Shown: piece after piece, positions 34,025-42,238 of the stretch
Layout: each line of letters opens with the position of its first letter
How positions within the stretch are numbered: position 1 is the stretch's first letter
Assembly (NCBI RefSeq): GCF_002117485.1
Contig: NZ_CP021033.1
Location: 744,001 to 808,000 of the forward strand
DNA: 64,000 nucleotides
Direction: 5' to 3'
DNA from: Rhizobium sp. NXC14
GTDB taxonomy: Bacteria > Pseudomonadota > Alphaproteobacteria > Rhizobiales > Rhizobiaceae
Position numbers and translations under genes: made by a program
Notes under the pieces: model-generated
Told to the model about the DNA's origin: nothing
Database searches by the model: none
What the model saw: only the letters and a program-made list of their open reading frames with translations

Positions 34025-35068
34025 TCAGCCGGCTGGTTCGGGCGCGCTTTGCCTGAACCGCCCCGGAAGCCGTCTTGCGAGCGCCGCAAGCCCATCGGGC
34101 TCGAGGATCAGGAAGGCGATGATGAGTGCGCCAATGACGATCCGCTGGCTCATGTCGAGCACGCCGGAATCGAACAGGTCGCCCAGGAGGAACGATCCGA
34201 CACGCGACAGCAGGACTGGAAAGACCACCATCAGTGCCGCGCCCAGGAAGGCTCCGCGGATCGTCGCCAGACCGCCGATGATAATGATGAACAGGATCTG
34301 GAACGACCGGTCGAGATTGAAACCGGCAGGCTCGACCGTGCGCAGATAGGCAAAGGCCCAGAGTGCGCCGGCAACGCCGATGATGAAGGAGGACAGCGCG
34401 AAGGCGAGCAACTTGGTGCGCAGCACAGGTACGCCGATGATCCGGGCCGCCGTCTCGTTGTCGCGAATGGCGATGAAATTGCGGCCGGTCTGGGAGGACG
34501 CGACGCGCCAGGCGAAGAAGGTCAGCACCGTCACGATGATGAGCGCAAAGTAGTAGCGCCCGGTCGAACTGTCGAAATCGATGCCAGCAACGGTGAGCTT
34601 CGGCGCGTCGATCACGCCTGATGGGTTGTCATTTGAGAACCAGCCGAACTTGGTCAGCGCCCACTGTACGAAGAACTGCGCCGCGAGCGTCGAAACGGCG
34701 AGATAGAAACCGCGCAGGCGCAGGCTCGGCAGGCCAAAGACGATACCGACGGAAGCTGCGACGCTGCCGGCGAGCGCGATAGAAACGAGAAGCGGCAAGC
34801 CCTCGACGCGCAGATTGAAATTGAAGGCGGCGAAGGCGCCGACTGCCATGAAAGCGGCGCTGCCGAGCGACACCTGGCCGGCATAGCCGGTGAGCAGATT
34901 GAGCCCGACGCCAGCCAGCGATAGCGCCAGGAACGGCAACAGCAGCGCTTCGATCAGATAGCTCGAGCCGATAAAGGGCACGGTCCCTGCGAGGCTGAGG
35001 ATGGCGAGCGGTGCGAGCCAGCCAGGAAGCTTTGCAGACAAGACGGGCTCGGAGTTAATGACAGCCAT
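34025..35068 (-). CDS. livM: Liv-type ABC importer permease (LivM)
   Basis: 347 residues with about nine membrane segments. LivM features: LLTGYAGQVSLGSAAFMAVGAF, LPSLRLRGFYLAVSTLAAQF, then the EAA-like AIRDNETAARIIGVPVLRTKLLAFALSSFIIGVAGALWAF read in two parts. The C-terminus has GGLATIRGAFLGAALMV. It starts 3 bases after the LivH stop. It forms the channel with LivH. Confidence 0.92.
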   Translation of the reverse strand: MAVINSEPVLSAKLPGWLAPLAILSLAGTVPFIGSSYLIEALLLPFLALSLAGVGLNLLTGYAGQVSLGSAAFMAVGAFAAFNFNLRVEGLPLLVSIALAGSVAASVGIVFGLPSLRLRGFYLAVSTLAAQFFVQWALTKFGWFSNDNPSGVIDAPKLTVAGIDFDSSTGRYYFALIIVTVLTFFAWRVASSQTGRNFIAIRDNETAARIIGVPVLRTKLLAFALSSFIIGVAGALWAFAYLRTVEPAGFNLDRSFQILFIIIIGGLATIRGAFLGAALMVVFPVLLSRVGSFLLGDLFDSGVLDMSQRIVIGALIIAFLILEPDGLAALARRLPGRFRQSAPEPAG

Positions 35069-35071
35069 GGC

Positions 35072-35968
35072 TCAAACCCTTTCCACGAGTTTTTGCCCGA
35101 ACAGGCCAGAGGGCCGAACGAGCAGGAAGACCAGCGCGATGACATAGGCAAACCAACCCTCGATGCCGCCGCCGAAATATTCGCCGATATACACTTCGGC
35201 GAGCTTTTCCGAGGCGCCGATCAGCAGGCCGCCGATGATGGCGCCGGCAATCGAATCGAAACCGCCGAGCACCAGCACCGGCAGGGCCTTCAGAACCACG
35301 AGCGAAAGCGAGAATTGAACCCCGCTGCGCGCGCCCCAGAGGAGGCCTGCGACCAGCGCGACGAGACCGGAGGTTGCCCACACTGTGGCCCAGATCCGCG
35401 GTAGGCGAAGCCCGACGGCGAGTGCTGCGAACTGGTCGTCCGCCACCGCACGGAAAGTCAGGCCGACCCGGGTATAGCGGAAGAACAGTGTCAGCCCGAT
35501 GACCATCAAGGCTGCGACGGCCGAGGCGAAGAGATCAAACTGCGAGATGAAGACGCCGTAAAATTCGAAAGGCACATCCTCGATGCCAAGTTCCAGGGCA
35601 TGGACCTGAGTGCCCCAGAGGAGCTGGGCAGCCCCCTCGATGATGTAGGAAAGCCCGAGCGTTGCCATGAACAGCGTGATCGGCGGCTTGTTGACAAGGG
35701 GGCGGAGCACTACGCGCTCGACGCCGATGCCAAGCACCACCATGATGGCGAAGGTTAGCAGAAGCGCGAGATAGATCGGCACCCCGCGCTCGACCAGCGA
35801 GACAAAGGTAAGAGCGGCAAACAGGAGCAGCGCCCCTTGCGCAAAATTCAACACGCCTGACGTCTTGTAGATCAGCACGAAACCGATAGCGACGAGCGAG
35901 TACATGACACCGGAAAGCAATCCACCGGTCAGTACCTCGAGGAAAAAGAGATAGTCGAAGCTTTCCAT
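35072..35968 (-). CDS. livH: Liv-type ABC importer permease (LivH)
   Basis: 298 residues, about eight membrane segments. LivH features: GLLSGVMYSLVAIGFVLIYK, SGVLNFAQGALLLF, MATLGLSYIIEGAAQLLWG, FRAVADDQFAALAVGLRLPR and GGFDSIAGAIIGGLLIG. Its start shares a base with the LivG stop. Confidence 0.93.
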   Translation of the reverse strand: MESFDYLFFLEVLTGGLLSGVMYSLVAIGFVLIYKTSGVLNFAQGALLLFAALTFVSLVERGVPIYLALLLTFAIMVVLGIGVERVVLRPLVNKPPITLFMATLGLSYIIEGAAQLLWGTQVHALELGIEDVPFEFYGVFISQFDLFASAVAALMVIGLTLFFRYTRVGLTFRAVADDQFAALAVGLRLPRIWATVWATSGLVALVAGLLWGARSGVQFSLSLVVLKALPVLVLGGFDSIAGAIIGGLLIGASEKLAEVYIGEYFGGGIEGWFAYVIALVFLLVRPSGLFGQKLVERV

Positions 35969-36879
35969 TATGCGTCCGCCTCTTCCTCGTCCTCGCGGGC
36001 AACGCCGAGATAGGCGTCGATGACGGCCTGGTCGGTTCGCACTTCGGCCGGCGTGCCGTCAGCGATCTTGCGGCCGTAGTCGAGGACGGCGATCCGGTCC
36101 GAAAGCCCCATGACCATGCCGATATCGTGTTCGATCAGGATGATCGTCGTGCCGTAATCTTCGCGAGCGGCCCGGACGAAGCCGGCCATTTCCTGCTTTT
36201 CGGTGGCGGTCATGCCGGCCATCGGTTCGTCGAGCAGCAGGATCTTCGGATCTGGCGCCAGGGCGCGGGCAAGTTCGACGCGCTTCTGCAGGCCATAGGG
36301 CAGCGAGCCGGCAAGCCGGTCGTGAACATGGCCGAGATGCAGGAAGTCGATGACCTGCCTTGCACGTTCACGCACCTCGCGCTCCTCGCGGCGGGCGCGC
36401 GGCGAACCAAGCGCCTGGCCGATGACGGTGGCGCGGCGCTGGAATGTCAGGCCGGTCATGACGTTTTCGAGAACCGTGAGCCCCTTGAACAAAGCGAGAT
36501 TCTGGAAAGTGCGGGCGATGCCGAGCCGCGCGGCTTTCTGCACTGGCACCTGCGTATAGGTCTTGCCATTGAGGCTGACCCGGCCGGTATCCGGCCGGTA
36601 TTGCCCCGAAATCACGTTGATCAGAGAGCTCTTGCCGGCGCCGTTCGGACCGATGATCGCCCTAATTTCTCCAGACTGGATTGCCAGATCGACATCCGAG
36701 ATCGCTGTGACACCGCCAAAAGAGAGCGAGATCCCCTCAAGCGCCAATATCGGCTGACGGGCAGGCGCACTGTCTGCTAGGTTCCCCAAGGCACCGCTCG
36801 ATGGCGTGGCCGCCGGCAGCGGGGGATATTCCCTCGGCGTGACGGTCTCATCGAGTGCTGTGTAATGCGCATTCACCAT
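35968..36879 (-). CDS. livG: Liv-type ABC importer ATPase (LivG)
   Basis: 303 residues from the ATG at 36879 (CGGAGCAGACG upstream). About 45 unusual residues precede the ABC domain. Walker A GPNGAGKSSL, Q-loop IARTFQNLALFKGLTVLENV, signature-like LPYGLQKRVELARAL (LSYGxQR class), Walker B ILLLDEPMAGMTATE, H-loop LIEHDIGMVMGLSD, and the LivG-type C-terminal VIDAYLG. LSGGQ is replaced by LPYGL, as in many LivG proteins. Confidence 0.93.
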   Translation of the reverse strand: MVNAHYTALDETVTPREYPPLPAATPSSGALGNLADSAPARQPILALEGISLSFGGVTAISDVDLAIQSGEIRAIIGPNGAGKSSLINVISGQYRPDTGRVSLNGKTYTQVPVQKAARLGIARTFQNLALFKGLTVLENVMTGLTFQRRATVIGQALGSPRARREEREVRERARQVIDFLHLGHVHDRLAGSLPYGLQKRVELARALAPDPKILLLDEPMAGMTATEKQEMAGFVRAAREDYGTTIILIEHDIGMVMGLSDRIAVLDYGRKIADGTPAEVRTDQAVIDAYLGVAREDEEEADA

Positions 36880-36940
36880 CGTCTGCTCCGTTGTGCGCAG
36901 AAGTCCGTCAGGTGCGACCCGATGGCCGCACGCCACCGGC

Positions 36941-36962
36941 CGGCTCCCCGCAAAGGGAGCCG
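36941..36962 (-). other. Stem-loop between sfnG and livG
   Basis: Perfect 8-bp stem CGGCTCCC / GGGAGCCG with a 6-nt loop, 31 bases beyond the sfnG stop. There is no T run. It may stabilise the sfnG message or partly end transcription before the transporter genes. Confidence 0.5.
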
Positions 36963-36992
36963 TTCGCCATTTTCAATTTGGGAGGGAAGCCG

Positions 36993-38102
36993 TTACTCGG
37001 CGGCTTCCAACCGTTGATCTTCGATCGCTTCCAGTTCGCGGACAATCGGCAGGACGTGCTTGCCGAAATATTCCACCTCTTCCTGGAAATGCAGGAAGCC
37101 GAGCAGAATGAGGTCGGCGCCCGCCCGCTTGTGACCGATGATGCGTTCGGCCACCTGTTCCGGTGTGCCGATCAGGTTTGAACGGAAACCGTCATTGTAC
37201 TGTACCAGGTCCTGGAAGGTGGATTTCGCCCAGTTGCCTTCGCGTTCCGGCGAGGCGTTCCCGGCGTTCTGGACTTCGTGATGGAACCCCTTAACCGCCT
37301 CGGGGATCGCCTTGTCGAGAATCTCCTGCAGGACCTCCTGCGCTTCCTTCTCCGAAGATCGGACGATGCCGAAGGCATTCATGCCGATCTTCGTGCGCCA
37401 GCTCTTGCCGAACGCCTTTTCCTTGGCGCGGATGTCATCCACCTGGGCCTTCAGGCCTTCTGGCGTGTTGCCATTGGTGAAGTACCAATCGGAAACCCGG
37501 GCCGCCATGTCGCGGGCAGCGCGCGAGGAGCCACCCTGGAATACCTGCGGGATGCCGCCAATCGGTTTCGGCTTCATCGAGTAATCCGTGAAGCGATAGA
37601 AGTCGCCGCGCAGGTTATAGACGTCCTCCGTCCAGATGCCGCGGATCGCGCGAATGAATTCCTCAGAGCGGCGATAGCGCTCGTCATGGTCCAGCCAGGG
37701 TTCGCCGATGGCGGCAAACTCGCCCCGGAACCAGCCGGAGACGATATTGACGTCGACACGGCCGTTGGTGAGGTGGCTGATGGTGGAAATCTGCTTGGCG
37801 AGCACCGCCGGGTTCCACGGGCCTGGCAGAACGGCGGCAATGACGCGGAGCTTTTCGGTGGCGGCAAGGAGCGCGTGGGAGAAGGAAACCGACTCGTGCT
37901 GGTTGTCGGCGCCATATCCGGCCGTGAAGCGAATCTGGCTCAAGGCATATTCAAACCCTGATTGCTCGGCAATCTGGGCGAGCTTGCGATTGTAGTCGAT
38001 GCCCCAATCGGTGCGCTGTTCGACCGAACTGATAACTAGGCCGCCGGATACGTTCGGCACCCAGTAGGCAAACTTCAAGGGTTCTTTCTTCGATTGTGAC
38101 AT
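36993..38102 (-). CDS. sfnG: Dimethylsulfone monooxygenase SfnG (LLM family)
   Basis: 369 residues. It matches the SfnG pattern closely: FAYWVPNVSGGLVISSVEQR, then TDWGIDYNRKLAQIAEQSGF, NIVSGWFRGEF, HDERYRRSEEFIRAIRGIW, FQGGSSRAARDMAARVSDWY and EGNWAKSTFQDLVQYNDGFR. SfnG oxidises dimethylsulfone with FMNH2 and O2 to methanesulfinate. The FMN reductase encoded 30 bp upstream is the natural source of reduced flavin. GGAGAGAGACC lies before the start. The two genes head the leftward operon. Confidence 0.93.
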   Translation of the reverse strand: MSQSKKEPLKFAYWVPNVSGGLVISSVEQRTDWGIDYNRKLAQIAEQSGFEYALSQIRFTAGYGADNQHESVSFSHALLAATEKLRVIAAVLPGPWNPAVLAKQISTISHLTNGRVDVNIVSGWFRGEFAAIGEPWLDHDERYRRSEEFIRAIRGIWTEDVYNLRGDFYRFTDYSMKPKPIGGIPQVFQGGSSRAARDMAARVSDWYFTNGNTPEGLKAQVDDIRAKEKAFGKSWRTKIGMNAFGIVRSSEKEAQEVLQEILDKAIPEAVKGFHHEVQNAGNASPEREGNWAKSTFQDLVQYNDGFRSNLIGTPEQVAERIIGHKRAGADLILLGFLHFQEEVEYFGKHVLPIVRELEAIEDQRLEAAE

Positions 38103-38132
38103 CGGTCTCTCTCCGTAATTATTATCTATTTG

Positions 38133-38717
38133 TCAGGCGCTTAGCCGTGACTGTTCTTCGTCGCGGGCCAAGGCAAACGTCCTGGCGTGCGGAATGATCA
38201 GTTCCAGTTCGCGCACCGCCGCTCTGATCCGCTTCTGAATGTCCGGACTTGAAACGGCGTATGAGTCGAACTCACTCTCGATCGCATAGACCGAGGTTGG
38301 CAGCGGCAGCGCCTTGAAGAAGCTGAACAAGGGCCGCAACTGATGATCGATCATCAAACCATGCAACGGCGTCCCCCCCGTTGCGACAAGGATCACAGGC
38401 TTGCCGATGAGCGCCTCATAGTGAACCAGGTCGAACAGGTGCTTGAGTGCTCCGCTATAGGAGGCGCGATAAACCGGCGAACCGACCACCAGAACATCCG
38501 CATTCTCTACTGCGCGGATGATTTCCCCGCCTTCCGTATCCAATTGGTCGGCCCGCAAGGCCCGGAAGATCGCCGGCGCCGACACAGACAAATCGATGTG
38601 CCGCCCGGTAAGCCCCAGCTCGGACTCGATTTGACGCAAGACCGATCCTACCAATGTCGATGTACGCGATGGCGCCTTTACGTTTCCTGATATTCCAACG
38701 ATGCGCAGTTCTTTCAT
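38133..38717 (-). CDS. msuE: NADPH-dependent FMN reductase (MsuE/SsuE family)
   Basis: 194 residues from the ATG at 38717 (GGAGGG upstream), in preference to the ATG four codons earlier. Flavodoxin-like: VGISGNVKAPSRTSTLVG, VLVVGSPVYRASYSGALKHLFDLV, LVATGGTPLHGLMIDHQLRPLF. The MsuE/SsuE signature with H-x-L-M-x-x-H-Q-L-R-P-L-F is shared with the protein at 54502. It supplies FMNH2 to SfnG and perhaps to the other LLM enzymes. First gene of the operon; a dyad overlaps its ribosome-binding region. Confidence 0.9.
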   Translation of the reverse strand: MKELRIVGISGNVKAPSRTSTLVGSVLRQIESELGLTGRHIDLSVSAPAIFRALRADQLDTEGGEIIRAVENADVLVVGSPVYRASYSGALKHLFDLVHYEALIGKPVILVATGGTPLHGLMIDHQLRPLFSFFKALPLPTSVYAIESEFDSYAVSSPDIQKRIRAAVRELELIIPHARTFALARDEEQSRLSA

Positions 38718-38724
38718 GGGACCC

Positions 38725-38755
38725 TCCACTACATAAACCCTATAAATTTAGTGGA
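38725..38755. promoter_or_regulatory. Inverted repeat upstream of the sfn operon
   Basis: TCCACTA-N17-TAGTGGA, perfect 7-bp arms, ends 8 bases before the msuE-like start codon. The A/T-rich core (CCCTATAAATTTA) partly resembles the CTAT-N7-ATAG dyads upstream of other units. Possible operator for the sfn operon or an untranslated-leader hairpin. Confidence 0.45.
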
Positions 38756-39464
38756 ATATGTGCAAAGCCACATGCTGTTTGATTTGGCGACGTTTGGATT
38801 ATCAAATTCTAAAGAACATCCATTTTTCGAAATATTCGTCTGTCCGTGCCAGTGCTCACCTCCGCCTGTCGAGAAGCGTTCGGGGAGTGGCTCGCCTTTA
38901 TCTGGAGGTAGTGCGTGAAGCGCCGATAGCGTTCGATCGCGAGTGGAATACCGCCGCATGCCACTCTCAAAGCGGTGAACCATCGACTTCGACGACCTGA
39001 AGAAGATCACCGTCGCCGCACTGGTAGTCCACGGCAGCGACGATCAAATCGCCGCGCTGGAGATTTCCGCGAAATTGACTGCTGGGCTCGTTCCGCATGC
39101 CAAGCTGATCGTTTATGAAGGCGGTGCGCATGGATTGCTGCATGTTGACAAGGACCCCTTGGACGCCGACCTACTGGCTTCCTCCGCGGCTGATAGCGTG
39201 GAAATATCGGGGGGCTGGCCGTAGCCCGGCCCCCCAACGCCTCTGCAGGTCAAATGGGGGTCTGGCAATAAGACCCAGCGATCTCTTCACGTATGGGTGG
39301 CAAAGAGATCACCGCCATATTCATTCCCGATGATGCCGCCTAAACGTGCCGACAGTGACACCGCGGCGTCGAAGGCGCGAACGTCATCGTCACACGCTGC
39401 ACCGGTCCAACACTGGCACATCTTCGGCTTGGAAAAAAATTCTTTAAGGCACCTTAGAAGTGGA
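38756..39464. other. Gene-poor gap with a hydrolase remnant
   Basis: No intact gene. It holds the chloroperoxidase-like remnant at 38979. A 36-codon minus-strand open stretch ends at 39287 (reads AFDAAVSLSARLGGIIGNEY); it looks coding but I do not recognise it. The rest shows nothing. The pattern suggests deletions between the leftward sfn operon and the rightward TetR unit. Confidence 0.4.
38979..39194 (+). pseudogene. C-terminal fragment of a non-heme chloroperoxidase-type alpha/beta hydrolase
   Basis: An open stretch of 71 codons without start codon reads DDLKKITVAALVVHGSDDQI, LTAGLVPHAKLIVYEGGAHG, and ends with DPLDADLLAFLRG before a TGA at 39192. This is the last quarter of haloperoxidase-like hydrolases, keeping the catalytic Asp (GSDDQI) and His (GGAHGL). 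A stop codon precedes it at 38976 and no nucleophile-elbow region is present upstream. A 3' remnant after deletion. Confidence 0.75.
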
Positions 39465-39476
39465 ATGACCTGTCTT
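39465..39476. promoter_or_regulatory. Candidate TetR operator
   Basis: ATGACctGTCTT is a near-palindrome 53 bp before the TetR gene. The 15 bases GACCTGTCTTTCTTG from 39467 recur with one change at 51099 (GACCTGTCTTCCTTG), upstream of the monooxygenase gene at 51166. A likely autoregulatory site of the TetR protein, shared with a distant unit. Confidence 0.45.
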
Positions 39477-39528
39477 TCTTGTTCTTGAGATAGCGGTTTA
39501 GAAGAGACCTAAAGACGCCCTGCGCCGA

Positions 39529-40131
39529 ATGCCAATCAATGATTTCAAGGTTATGAAAGCTTCTATTTCCGATCACATTCTTGCGTCGGCCGGTGCGCTC
39601 TTCTATCGGGAGGGGATCCGCGCTGTCGGCATCGATCGCATCATCGACGAAACCAAAATCGCCAAGGCGACGCTTTACCGGCATTTCCCGTCCAAGGATC
39701 ATCTCGTCGCGGCCTATCTTCAGGATCGCCATGAGCGGGTTATCCGCTCTCTTGAATCCGTTCTCGACGAGGCACCTAATCCGCGCGATCAGCTCAACCT
39801 GATCTTCGAACGTCTGCATGAGAAAGCGGATAGTCCTGAATTTCGAGGATGCGCATTCGCTCTTGCGGTCGCCGAGCACGGTGATTCAGAACGCGTTGTC
39901 AATGTCGCGCGCGCTCACAAGACAACGGTGAGCCAGATTTTCGCCGCGCTCATGACGAAAGCGGGCGTCGAGACGAGTCGTGCGGCCGCTCATCTTTCCC
40001 TTCTCTACGAAGGAGCACTGGCGACGGTTGCCGTCGGCCGCGACCCGCAGGCTGTGCTGACCGCCAGGGACTGCGCCCTTTTCGTCTTCGACGCCGCACT
40101 TTCCCAAATCAAGGATGCTGAACAGGCATAG
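39529..40131 (+). CDS. TetR family transcriptional regulator
   Basis: 200 residues from 39529; the ATG at 39553 is an equally possible start. N-terminal helix-turn-helix: ILASAGALFYREGIRAVGID, then IAKATLYRHFPSKDHLVAAY. The C-terminal ligand domain carries EFRGCAFALAVAEHGD, a sequence pattern (G-C-x-F) found in the group of TetR proteins that regulate oxidoreductases and thiol-reactive compounds. It is 1 bp upstream of the DsbA-like gene and probably controls it and itself through the palindrome at 39465. Confidence 0.92.
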   Translation: MPINDFKVMKASISDHILASAGALFYREGIRAVGIDRIIDETKIAKATLYRHFPSKDHLVAAYLQDRHERVIRSLESVLDEAPNPRDQLNLIFERLHEKADSPEFRGCAFALAVAEHGDSERVVNVARAHKTTVSQIFAALMTKAGVETSRAAAHLSLLYEGALATVAVGRDPQAVLTARDCALFVFDAALSQIKDAEQA

Positions 40132-40132
40132 C

Positions 40133-40735
40133 ATGACAGAAGCAATTGACTATTTCTTCGGCATCGGTTCGCCCTGGTCCTTCATCGGTCTCGATGCCTT
40201 TTCGGAACTTGCCGGAAGGTACGGGGTGTCGATCCGACCACACGTCATCTCGGTGATAGAGGACAACGGCGGCATCTATTCCCGCAACAGGCCCGAGGCG
40301 CGCCGCGCCTACTGGACAAAAGACCTGAAGCGCTGGGCGGCTTTGCGCGGCAAGACGCTCAATTTCGAAAATCGCGGTGCCCTTTCCGATCCGACTCCCG
40401 CAGGCTTCATGGTCATTGCCGCCATCGAGGATGGCCTCGACTGGCTCAAGCTGACGCGCGCTCTCCAGGCCGCCTTCTGGACGAATGGTGATGATATTGG
40501 CCGAAGTGAAGTCCGCCAGGCGATAGCCGAGCAGGCAGGCTTCGATGCAGCAAGGCTCGAAGAACGAGCCCAGTCGGAGGCGATCCATTCGGTCTGGCAT
40601 TCAAACATCGAAGGCGCCAAGAGCGCTGGTATCTTTGGGCTTCCCACGTTTCGCTATGACGACGAGCTCTACTGGGGACAGGACAGCCTGCCGTTCCTGG
40701 AGCGCCATCTGAACGGTGAGAAGATCGCCGTCTGA
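40133..40735 (+). CDS. 2-hydroxychromene-2-carboxylate isomerase / DsbA-like thioredoxin-fold protein
   Basis: 200 residues from the ATG at 40133. It starts with IDYFFGIGSPWSFIGLDAF, where GSPWS replaces the CxxC of DsbA; the Ser is the catalytic residue in kappa-class glutathione transferase and HCCA isomerase relatives. The ending GIFGLPTFRYDDELYWGQDS with cis-Pro is diagnostic of the group. A glutathione-dependent isomerisation or conjugation is probable. It follows the TetR stop by one base. Confidence 0.87.
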   Translation: MTEAIDYFFGIGSPWSFIGLDAFSELAGRYGVSIRPHVISVIEDNGGIYSRNRPEARRAYWTKDLKRWAALRGKTLNFENRGALSDPTPAGFMVIAAIEDGLDWLKLTRALQAAFWTNGDDIGRSEVRQAIAEQAGFDAARLEERAQSEAIHSVWHSNIEGAKSAGIFGLPTFRYDDELYWGQDSLPFLERHLNGEKIAV

Positions 40736-40823
40736 CACCCGTAAGCCTACAGCGCAGACGTGTTGTATCTACACCGGGCGATATTGCTCTCGCCACCGGT
40801 ACAGCTGACAGAGGAACTGAGAA

Positions 40824-42200
40824 ATGGGCGCCCTATCCGCCGACCTATCCAATCAGCTGCTGTCGAGGTTCAGCAATCGGCTCTCGATCTCGCCGGCGCT
40901 ACGCGAACAGCACGGCCGCGGTGAATCCCACCACGCGCCGGCAATACCGGATGCCGTGGTCTTCGCACAAAGCACGGACGATGTTGCCGAAACCGTCCGT
41001 CTCTGTGCCGCGGCGGGCGTGCCGGTGATTGCCTTCGGGGCTGGAACCTCACTGGAGGGCCACCTGACCGCAGTGCACGGCGGCATATCCATCGACCTTT
41101 CGCAGATGTCGCAGATCGTACGCGTCAGCGCCGAAGATCTCGATTGCACCGTTCAGGCCGGCGTCACCCGTGAACAGCTGAATGCACATCTGCGGGACCA
41201 GGGCCTGTTCTTCCCGATCGACCCGGGTGCCAACGCCACGATCGGCGGCATGGCAGCAACGCGCGCATCGGGCACCAACGCCGTGCGCTATGGCACGATG
41301 CGCGAGAACGTGCTGTCGCTCACCGTCGTGCTGCCGAGCGGCCAGGTCATTCGCACCGGCGGAAGGGCGCGCAAATCATCGGCTGGGTATGACCTCACCC
41401 GCCTCTTCGTCGGCTCGGAAGGCACGCTCGGCATCATCACCGAGGTGACGTTGCGGCTGCAGGGCATTCCTGAAACCATTTCGGCTGCCCTTTGCTCGTT
41501 CGAGAGTGTGGAGCAGGCGGTCAGCGCAGCAATCGCGATCGTTCAGCTTTCCATCCCAGTCGCTAGGATGGAGCTGATGGACCGTGGCCTAATTGCTGCC
41601 GCCAACGCCTATTCCGGCCTCTCCATCAGGATTGAAGATACGCTTGCCTTCGAGTTCCACGGATCTCCTGCCTCGGTTCAGGAGCAGGTCGAACTTGTTG
41701 CGGAAATCGTCAAGGATCAGGGTGGCAAGGATTTCGAATGGGCCAATGCGCCAGAGGAGCGAAATCGTCTCTGGAAGGCCCGGCACAACGCCTTCTATGC
41801 AGTCGTCTCGCAACGGCCGAATGCGAAGGGCTGGTCATCCGATGTCTGCGTGCCCGTCTCCGAGTTGAGCGGATGCATCCTCAGGACGCGCGCGCTGCTG
41901 AAAGAGTGCAGTGTTCCCGCAGCCATCCTCGGCCATGTGGGCGACGGCAACTATCATGTGGTCTTCGCCTTGGATCCCGAGAACGAGGCCGAGATCGCCG
42001 AAGTTGCCGCCATCAACAAGAAGATGGTGGAGCACGCGATTTCCGTCGGTGGCACGTCGACCGGAGAACATGGCGTCGGCACCGGCAAGATCGGCTATCT
42101 GCGTCAGGAACACGGAGACGCCGTCGAGCTGATGGCGCTGTTGAAGTATGCCATCGATCCCAAAGGCATCATGAACCCTGGCAAAATCCTGCCAGTGTGA
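40824..42200 (+). CDS. FAD-binding oxidase, GlcD / D-lactate dehydrogenase type
   Basis: 458 residues, GAGGA before the start. FAD-binding PCMH domain (about 40-215): VIAFGAGTSLEGHLTAVHGG and DPGANATIGGMAATRASGTN, then SAGYDLTRLFVGSEGTLGII. The C-terminal FAD-oxidase domain ends with GTSTGEHGVGTGKIGYL and GIMNPGKILPV. It oxidises D-2-hydroxy acids such as glycolate or D-lactate. It has no GlcE/GlcF partner here. It precedes the molybdoenzyme by 38 bp; both may process the carbon part of an organosulfur compound or recycle reducing power. Confidence 0.9.
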   Translation: MGALSADLSNQLLSRFSNRLSISPALREQHGRGESHHAPAIPDAVVFAQSTDDVAETVRLCAAAGVPVIAFGAGTSLEGHLTAVHGGISIDLSQMSQIVRVSAEDLDCTVQAGVTREQLNAHLRDQGLFFPIDPGANATIGGMAATRASGTNAVRYGTMRENVLSLTVVLPSGQVIRTGGRARKSSAGYDLTRLFVGSEGTLGIITEVTLRLQGIPETISAALCSFESVEQAVSAAIAIVQLSIPVARMELMDRGLIAAANAYSGLSIRIEDTLAFEFHGSPASVQEQVELVAEIVKDQGGKDFEWANAPEERNRLWKARHNAFYAVVSQRPNAKGWSSDVCVPVSELSGCILRTRALLKECSVPAAILGHVGDGNYHVVFALDPENEAEIAEVAAINKKMVEHAISVGGTSTGEHGVGTGKIGYLRQEHGDAVELMALLKYAIDPKGIMNPGKILPV

Positions 42201-42238
42201 GCGCTGCCTTCGTCAACGCGACGACCGGAGACTGTGCA

